6,595 bases of DNA from the NCBI GenBank assembly GCA_035544635.1, contig DATKDQ010000013.1, positions 1 to 6,595 of the forward strand, given 5' to 3'. The position numbers were made by a program, and so were the translations under genes. Shown piece after piece: positions 1 to 6,595 of the stretch. The notes beneath the pieces were generated by a model. That model was not told the origin of the DNA. It ran no database searches and was given only the letters and a program-made list of their open reading frames with translations. Within the stretch, counting starts at the first letter, position 1. Each line of letters starts with the position of its first letter. The stretch comes from DATAFT01 sp035544635 (GTDB lineage: Bacteria; Acidobacteriota; Thermoanaerobaculia; Multivoradales; Multivoraceae).

Positions 1-1
1 C

Positions 2-181
2 GTCGATGCCGAGCTCGATCTCGAGGTCTTGGACGCGGTCTGGAGGATCCTGGCGGAGGGCCGGCAGGTGCTCGCGACGAGCACCCGGCGCGACGTCCCG
101 GAGGTGCTCGCAGGGGTCGCCGGAGGGGTCGTCCAGTGGGCCTTCGAAGGGGGCCGACCCGTTCAGAAATCTACCTTGTAA
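2..181 (+). CDS. recF: RecF recombination/repair ATPase, C-terminal fragment (5' end outside window)
   Basis: RecF is an SMC/ABC-type ATPase that, with RecO and RecR, loads RecA at single-strand gaps behind stalled forks. Only the last 59 codons are here, ending at TAA 179-181. The visible peptide starts with VDAELD, which fits the D-loop (DxxSELD-like) immediately after the Walker B aspartates; those lie just outside the window. Next comes a helix (LEVLDAVWRIL), then the QVLATST strand that matches the RecF 'QVF(V/I)T(T/S)' strand after Walker B, and a final strand ending FEGGRPV that resembles the RecF 'F.(V)E.G.(I/V)' terminus. The position directly upstream of gyrB supports the call, since dnaA-dnaN-recF-gyrB is a common origin-proximal order. 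The fragment is short, so the identification leans partly on context. The reading frame stays open from this stop into gyrB, but there is no sign of a functional fusion. Confidence 0.82.
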   Translation, partial: VDAELDLEVLDAVWRILAEGRQVLATSTRRDVPEVLAGVAGGVVQWAFEGGRPVQKSTL

Positions 182-210
182 CCAGTTGAAAACAGGAGAC
201 TTAAATATTG
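165..210. other. AT-rich patch at the recF end / upstream of the gyrB promoter
   Basis: Counting bases gives 15 G/C out of 46 (about 33%), in a window that is otherwise strongly GC-rich. The patch covers the last recF codons and the first 29 intergenic bases, and includes TTAAATATT at 201-209. It sits just upstream of, and overlaps by three bases, the putative -35 element of the gyrB promoter. It could serve as an UP-like or easily melted element. That role is inferred; the base composition is observed. Confidence 0.5.
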
Positions 211-236
211 TGGCTCCGAGTCTCGTGTGGTATGCT
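208..236 (+). promoter_or_regulatory. Putative sigma70-type promoter for gyrB (extended -10)
   Basis: TTGTGG at 208-213 (3 of 6 matches to TTGACA) is separated by exactly 17 bases from TATGCT at 231-236 (4 of 6 to TATAAT). The bases just before the -10 box are TGG, giving a TGn extended -10. Transcription would start near 243, downstream of the in-frame GTG at 227, which argues for the GTG at 299 as the real gyrB start and leaves a leader of about 55 bases. This is a consensus match by eye. The upstream AT-rich patch adds support. No competing pair with good spacing was found. Confidence 0.45.
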
Positions 237-243
237 GCACACG
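224..243. repeat. Perfect 6-bp inverted repeat (CGTGTG-N8-CACACG) over the gyrB -10 box
   Basis: The arms are 224-229 and 238-243, perfect reverse complements separated by eight bases (230-237). The centre falls inside the putative -10 hexamer (231-236), and the right arm reaches the predicted transcription start. It could be an operator half-site pair, or chance; there is no T-tract, so it is not a terminator. Confidence 0.4.
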
Positions 244-289
244 CATCGTGGCGGGTGGGTGGGCGGATCCCTCAAGAACGCAGGATTTC

Positions 290-294
290 GAGGT
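290..294 (+). promoter_or_regulatory. Weak ribosome binding site for the gyrB GTG start
   Basis: GAGGT at 290-294 lies four bases before the GTG at 299. The spacing is a little short but workable. The alternative in-frame GTG at 227 has no purine-rich site at a usable distance, so this element helps choose 299. Confidence 0.4.
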
Positions 295-298
295 CAAC

Positions 299-2812
299 GT
301 GACGGTAACCCGGTCGGATTACACCGCCGAGAGCATCAAGGTTCTCAAGGGCCTGGAGGCCGTTCGCAAGCGTCCCGGCATGTACATCGGAGACACCGAC
401 GACCTGTCGGGGCTCCACCACATGGTCTTCGAGTTGGTCGACAACTCGATCGACGAGGCGCAGGCCGGCTACTGCAGCACGATCCGGGTCGTCCTGCACG
501 AGGACAACTCGGTCACGGTTTCCGATGACGGCCGCGGCATCCCGGTCGATCTCCACGTCGAGGAGGGGCGCTCGGCGGCCGAGGTCATCATGACCGAGCT
601 CCACTCTGGCGGTAAGTTCGACCAGAACTCGTACAAGGTGTCCGGTGGTCTCCACGGCGTCGGCGTCTCGGTGGTGAACGCCCTGTCCGAGAAGCTCCTG
701 CTCGAGGTCCATCGCGACGGGCGGGTGTGGCGCCAGACCTACCGCGGCGGCGTGCCGGAGGCCCCGATCCAGCCGGGCGAGCCCACGGCCGCGACCGGCA
801 CCCATGTCCGCTCCTACCCGGACCCGGCGATCTTCTCGGTGCTCGAGTTCGAGGCCGACGCTCTGGCGCAGCGCCTGCGCGAGCTGGCGTTCCTCAACCA
901 CGGCGTCCTCATCGTGCTCGCCGACGAGCGCACCGGGAAGGAGACTCGGCTCCAGTACGAGGGCGGCATCCGCAGCTTCGTCGAGCATCTGAACAAGAAC
1001 CGTACGCCGCTGCACCCCGAGCCGATCCACCTCACGCAGGTGCGCGACGGCGGGAGAGCCGGCGAGACGGTCGAGATCGCCATGCAGTGGACCGACGGCT
1101 ACCAGGAGCAGGTGTTCTGCTTCGCCAACACCATCAACAACCGCGACGGCGGCACGCATCTGGCCGGGTTCCGCACCGCGCTCACCCGCACGATAAACGC
1201 CTATGCCACCGCGTCGGGGCTGGCCAAGGATCTCAAGGAGAACCTCTCCGGCGAGGACGTGCGCGAGGGTCTGACCGCCGTGGTGTCGGTGAAGATCGTC
1301 GACCCCAAGTTCTCGAGCCAGACCAAGGACAAGCTGGTCTCGTCCGAGGTCAAGGGATGGGTCGAGCAGGTGGTCACCGAGCACTTCGGGACCTACCTCG
1401 AGGAGAACCCGGCCGTCGCGCGGCGGATCGTGCAGAAGACGATCGATGCCGCCCGGGCGCGCGAGGCGGCGCGCAAGGCGCGCGAGCTCACCCGTCGCAA
1501 GGGAGCGCTCGACAACACCAACCTGCCCGGCAAGCTGGCCGACTGCAGCGAGCGCAACCCGGAAGCGGCCGAGATCTTCCTGGTCGAGGGCGAGTCCGCC
1601 GGCGGCTCGGCGAAGCAGGGGCGCAACCGGCGCTTCCAAGCCGTCCTGCCGCTCAAGGGCAAGATCCTGAACGTCGAGAAGGCCCGCTTCGACAAGATGC
1701 TGTCGTCGACCGAGATCCGGACCCTGATCTCCGCGCTCGGCACCGGCATCGGCCCCGAGGAGTTCGACGCGGCGCGGCTGCGCTACCACAAGCTGATCAT
1801 CATGTGCGACGCCGACATCGACGGATCGCACATTCGCACGCTGATCCTCACCTTCTTCTTCCGGCAGATGAAGGAGTTGATCGAGCGCGGCCACCTCTAC
1901 ATCGCGCAGCCGCCGCTCTACAAGGTCGCGCACGGCAAGCAGGAGACCTACCTCAAGGACGACGACGAGTACCGGCGCTTCCTGATCGACCGCATCAAGG
2001 GTGAGTACGAGCTGCGCTACCTGGCGCCGGCCGAGCACGCGGGCGGCGGCGAGGGGTCGAGCACGACCGGTGAGGGTGGCGTGAGCGACGACGGCGAGGG
2101 CAACGGCGGCGGGGAGGGGCTGGCGGCGGTGGTCCACCGTGGTGAGGCGCTGGCCGGCTTCCTCGATCGGATCGAGCGCTTCCGGCGGGCGATGACGAAG
2201 CTGCAGTCCCGCGGCTATCCCGAGGACGCCGTGGGGGTCGCGCTGCTCTACGGCCTGCGCGAGCGGCGCAGCCTGGGCGACCCCGAGATCCTGGCGCGGA
2301 TCGCTCAGATCATCGAGGCGTCGGGATTCCATCGCGTCGAGGTGCACGCGGGCGAGGAGGACGGCTTCGGCTGGGTCGAGTTCACCAGCCGACGCGACGG
2401 CGTAGAACGCCGCGTCCGGATCGACAGCGACCTGGTCGGCTCGAGCGAGTACCGCTCGCTCGCGCACTCCGCGGAAGGGCTCGCCGCGCTGACCAGTCGC
2501 GAGTTCGCGCTCACCCGGCTCGCCGCCGGCGAGAGCGAGCGCTACGGCTCGCTGAACGAGGTGGTCGAGGCGCTCTACGCCAGCGCCAAGAAGAACCTCT
2601 CGATCCAGCGCTACAAGGGGCTCGGAGAGATGAATCCGGAGCAGCTCTGGGAGACCACGATGGACCCGACGCGCCGGCGTCTGCTCCAGGTGCGGATCGA
2701 CGACGAGGTCGCGACCGACCAGGCCTTCACCCTCCTCATGGGAGACGTCGTCGAGCCGCGGCGCGAGTTCATCCAGGAGAACGCGCTGCACGTGACGAAC
2801 CTGGACGTGTGA
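299..2812 (+). CDS. gyrB: DNA gyrase subunit B
   Basis: This is the ATPase subunit of the A2B2 gyrase, which drives negative supercoiling. From the GTG at 299 it is 837 aa, close to the roughly 800-aa Gram-negative type. The GHKL ATPase domain (about 1-220) shows the base Glu45 and Asn49 in ELVDNS, DDGRGIP at 76-82 and GLHGVG at 117-122. The transducer (about 221-395) has the QTK loop at 341-343. The TOPRIM domain has VEGESAGGSAKQGR (Glu430 catalytic) and the metal-binding cluster DADID at 504-508. GyrB-type RYKGLGEMNP is at 771-780. Between about 553 and 765 lies a roughly 210-residue insertion of the Gram-negative type, with an unusual Gly/acidic linker at 582-607. An in-frame GTG at 227 would add 24 residues, but that stretch (MVCCTRIVAGG...) does not look like a GyrB N-terminus and overlaps the putative promoter. 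The residue matching E. coli Asp426 is Glu432, a natural variant in many species. Confidence 0.97.
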   Translation: MTVTRSDYTAESIKVLKGLEAVRKRPGMYIGDTDDLSGLHHMVFELVDNSIDEAQAGYCSTIRVVLHEDNSVTVSDDGRGIPVDLHVEEGRSAAEVIMTELHSGGKFDQNSYKVSGGLHGVGVSVVNALSEKLLLEVHRDGRVWRQTYRGGVPEAPIQPGEPTAATGTHVRSYPDPAIFSVLEFEADALAQRLRELAFLNHGVLIVLADERTGKETRLQYEGGIRSFVEHLNKNRTPLHPEPIHLTQVRDGGRAGETVEIAMQWTDGYQEQVFCFANTINNRDGGTHLAGFRTALTRTINAYATASGLAKDLKENLSGEDVREGLTAVVSVKIVDPKFSSQTKDKLVSSEVKGWVEQVVTEHFGTYLEENPAVARRIVQKTIDAARAREAARKARELTRRKGALDNTNLPGKLADCSERNPEAAEIFLVEGESAGGSAKQGRNRRFQAVLPLKGKILNVEKARFDKMLSSTEIRTLISALGTGIGPEEFDAARLRYHKLIIMCDADIDGSHIRTLILTFFFRQMKELIERGHLYIAQPPLYKVAHGKQETYLKDDDEYRRFLIDRIKGEYELRYLAPAEHAGGGEGSSTTGEGGVSDDGEGNGGGEGLAAVVHRGEALAGFLDRIERFRRAMTKLQSRGYPEDAVGVALLYGLRERRSLGDPEILARIAQIIEASGFHRVEVHAGEEDGFGWVEFTSRRDGVERRVRIDSDLVGSSEYRSLAHSAEGLAALTSREFALTRLAAGESERYGSLNEVVEALYASAKKNLSIQRYKGLGEMNPEQLWETTMDPTRRRLLQVRIDDEVATDQAFTLLMGDVVEPRREFIQENALHVTNLDV

Positions 2813-2817
2813 TCGAG

Positions 2818-2835
2818 TCGCCTCGCCTCGCCTCG
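2818..2835. repeat. Short TCGCC pentamer repeat in the gyrB-gyrA spacer
   Basis: TCGCC occurs three times head to tail, followed by TCG (3.6 copies), six bases after the gyrB stop. A weak GC hairpin, GGCG-N4-CGCC, follows at 2841-2852 without a T-tract, so I see no terminator. Nothing else is recognisable in the 73-base spacer (2813-2885). Its last third is A/C-rich and lacks a Shine-Dalgarno sequence. Confidence 0.6.
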
Positions 2836-2885
2836 TCGCGGGCGCGGGCGCCTACGAACCAACAACTTCGATGCTCTGAGCCTTC

Positions 2886-5528
<2,643 letters not shown>

Positions 5529-5554
5529 GTCGAGGCGCGGGAAGGCGTGCGCAG

Positions 5555-5560
5555 AGGAGG
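5555..5560 (+). promoter_or_regulatory. Strong Shine-Dalgarno for the transaldolase gene
   Basis: AGGAGG at 5555-5560 is a full anti-16S match, five bases before the ATG at 5566. It fixes that start. It contrasts with gyrA, which has no visible ribosome site. Confidence 0.85.
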
Positions 5561-5565
5561 GTCGC

Positions 5566-6219
5566 ATGCAGCTGTTCCTGGATACGGCGAAGGTCGCTGA
5601 GATCGAGAAGGGTCTGGAGTGGGGGATGGTCGATGGGGTGACCACCAATCCGAGCCTGATCGCGAAGGAGGGGCGCGAGTACCTCGACGCCGTCAAGGAG
5701 ATCGCGGGGCTCGTCCCCGGACCGGTGAGCGGCGAGGTGCTCGCCACCGACTTCGACGACATCATGAGCCAAGGCCGGACCCTCGCGGCGCTCGCCGAGA
5801 ACGTGGTGGTCAAGGTACCGCTCACCCCGGCCGGGCTGCGCGCCGTGCGCGCGCTGCGCGCCGAGGGCATCACCACCAACGTCACGCTCTGCTTCTCGGC
5901 GGCGCAGGCGCTACTCGCCGCCAAGGCCGGTGCCGGCTACATCTCGCCCTTCGTCGGGCGTCTCGACGACGTGGGCGAGAACGGCATGGCGCTGATCGCG
6001 CAGGTCTGCGAGGTCTACGACAGCTACGACTTCGACACTCAGATCCTGGTCGCGTCGGTGCGCCACCCGATGCACGTGGTCGAGGCCGCGCGCCTCGGCG
6101 CCGACGTCGCCACGGTGCCGTGGAAGATCCTCGAGCAGCTCTACCAGCATCCCCTGACCGACCTCGGCCTCGCGCGCTTCCTCTCCGACTGGAAGGCCAC
6201 CGGCCAGACCGCGTTCTGA
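5566..6219 (+). CDS. tal: Small transaldolase (TalC/FSA family)
   Basis: The protein is 217 aa, a class I (Schiff-base) TIM-barrel enzyme of the small transaldolase / fructose-6-phosphate aldolase family (B. subtilis YwjH, Thermotoga Tal, E. coli FsaA type). It would act in the cytoplasm in the non-oxidative pentose phosphate pathway, moving a dihydroxyacetone unit from sedoheptulose-7-P or fructose-6-P. Visible hallmarks are the start MQLFLDTA with Asp6, TTNPSL with Asn28, the Schiff-base Lys83 in VVKVPLT, Thr107 in NVTLCFS, and SPFVGRLDD at 127-135. By alignment to FsaA (offset of two), Glu57 replaces the aldolase Gln59 and Phe129 replaces Tyr131. Both are transaldolase-type residues, so I call transaldolase rather than aldolase. 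The start is fixed by AGGAGG five bases upstream. The gene lies 37 bases after gyrA with no terminator between, so readthrough from gyrA is likely. Confidence 0.92.
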   Translation: MQLFLDTAKVAEIEKGLEWGMVDGVTTNPSLIAKEGREYLDAVKEIAGLVPGPVSGEVLATDFDDIMSQGRTLAALAENVVVKVPLTPAGLRAVRALRAEGITTNVTLCFSAAQALLAAKAGAGYISPFVGRLDDVGENGMALIAQVCEVYDSYDFDTQILVASVRHPMHVVEAARLGADVATVPWKILEQLYQHPLTDLGLARFLSDWKATGQTAF

Positions 6220-6595
6220 GCGATCCTCCCCGCCACGATCGCCCCGAGACCCTGGGCGCGTCGCGCCTGTACGGAGTCGCCTGGCTCTTCTACCTCGTGC
6301 TCGGCGTGGCCGCCGTGCTGTGGATCGGTCTGCGCCAGGGGCGCATCGAGGGCTCGCTCTTCTTCGATCCGCGGCGGTGGTGGATCGACGCGGGGCTCGG
6401 TGTCGGCTGTGGGCTCGCCCTCCTCGGCCTGTGGGAGATCGTCGGGCGCCGCCTCGACGCCGCGCGCCGTTTCGAGGCGCTGCTGCGCGGGGTCCTGGGC
6501 TCGCTCGACGCCAGCCAGGCGGTTGGCCTCGCGCTGCTCTCGGGCTTCGCCGAGGAGCTCTTCTTCCGCGGCGCGGTCCAGGGCGCCTGGGGCTA
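6216..6595 (+). CDS. CPBP-family (Rce1/Abi-like) intramembrane protease, N-terminal part; runs off the window
   Basis: A 126-codon open frame continues past the right edge. Taking the CTG at 6216 as start, the protein begins MSDPPRHDRPETLG, has a first membrane segment at about 21-39 (VAWLFYLVLGVAAVLWIGL) and a second at about 57-73, then a loop rich in Arg. A third hydrophobic helix leads into SGFAEELFFRG at 109-119. Its EExxxR pattern (Glu113, Glu114, Arg118) is motif 1 of the CPBP/Rce1 glutamate intramembrane protease family (PF02517); the later FxxxH and HxxxN motifs would lie beyond the window. The function and substrate in bacteria are mostly unknown for this family. The start is uncertain: CTG 6216 overlaps the transaldolase stop (CTGA), and the first standard start codon in frame is GTG 6297, which would fall inside the first membrane segment. 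Overlap suggests translational coupling. Confidence 0.8.
   Translation, partial: MSDPPRHDRPETLGASRLYGVAWLFYLVLGVAAVLWIGLRQGRIEGSLFFDPRRWWIDAGLGVGCGLALLGLWEIVGRRLDAARRFEALLRGVLGSLDASQAVGLALLSGFAEELFFRGAVQGAWG

Noticed and set aside
186..207. TTGAAA (186-191) and TAAATA (202-207) as a promoter pair
   Set aside because: The spacing is only 10 bases, far below the 16-18 needed for a sigma70 promoter.
194..210. AGGAG (194-198) followed by TTG (208), a possible small gene start
   Set aside because: The frame from TTG 208 runs out of frame through gyrB with an Arg/Gly-rich nonsense product; the purine run is more likely incidental within the AT-rich patch.
227..298. 24-residue N-terminal extension of GyrB from the GTG at 227
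   Set aside because: The extension does not resemble any GyrB N-terminus, has no ribosome site, and starts upstream of the predicted transcription start. The GTG at 299 gives a normal N-terminus.
272..2791. Long open frame of 839 codons on the minus strand across gyrB
   Set aside because: It mirrors gyrB codon structure in GC-rich DNA; the product is low-complexity Leu/Arg/Asp/Val-rich with no recognisable domain, while the plus strand encodes a complete GyrB.
2841..2852. GC hairpin GGCG-N4-CGCC after gyrB as a terminator
   Set aside because: The stem is only 4-5 bp and is not followed by a T-tract, so intrinsic termination is not supported.

Overview
This window is a high-GC stretch of bacterial chromosome carrying the classic replication-origin gene neighbourhood recF - gyrB - gyrA. 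A small transaldolase gene and the start of a CPBP-type membrane protease gene follow. All genes are on the + strand. GyrB carries the large insertion in its TOPRIM region seen in many Gram-negative bacteria, which together with the gene order suggests a Gram-negative, deltaproteobacteria-like or Myxococcota/Binatota-like lineage. That placement is inference only; no rRNA or other decisive marker is present.

Layout: positions 2-181 are the last 59 codons of recF. A 117-base gap follows; with the very end of recF it holds the only strongly AT-rich patch (165-210, 15 G/C of 46), a plausible extended -10 promoter (208-236) and a perfect 6-bp inverted repeat over the -10 box. gyrB (837 aa, GTG start at 299) runs to 2812. 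A 73-base spacer with a short pentamer repeat and no Shine-Dalgarno precedes gyrA (880 aa, 2886-5528). A 37-base gap with a textbook ribosome site leads to a 217-aa transaldolase (5566-6219). A CPBP/Rce1-like membrane protein overlaps its stop codon, apparently from a CTG start, and runs off the right edge. I see no terminator, RNA gene, mobile element or CRISPR array; gene-free gaps are all under 120 bases.

How it works together: GyrB (ATPase and TOPRIM) and GyrA (cleavage and DNA wrapping) form the A2B2 gyrase that introduces negative supercoils. RecF acts in gap repair at stalled forks. The transaldolase (non-oxidative pentose phosphate pathway) and the CPBP protein appear to be in the same transcription unit by spacing, with no obvious functional link to gyrase.

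I do not find an undescribed system here. The points worth a second look are modest: the palindrome in the putative gyrB promoter, the acidic Gly-rich disordered segments in both gyrase subunits, a variant GyrA box, transaldolase-type residues in a gene easily misnamed as fructose-6-phosphate aldolase, and the apparent CTG start of the last gene.
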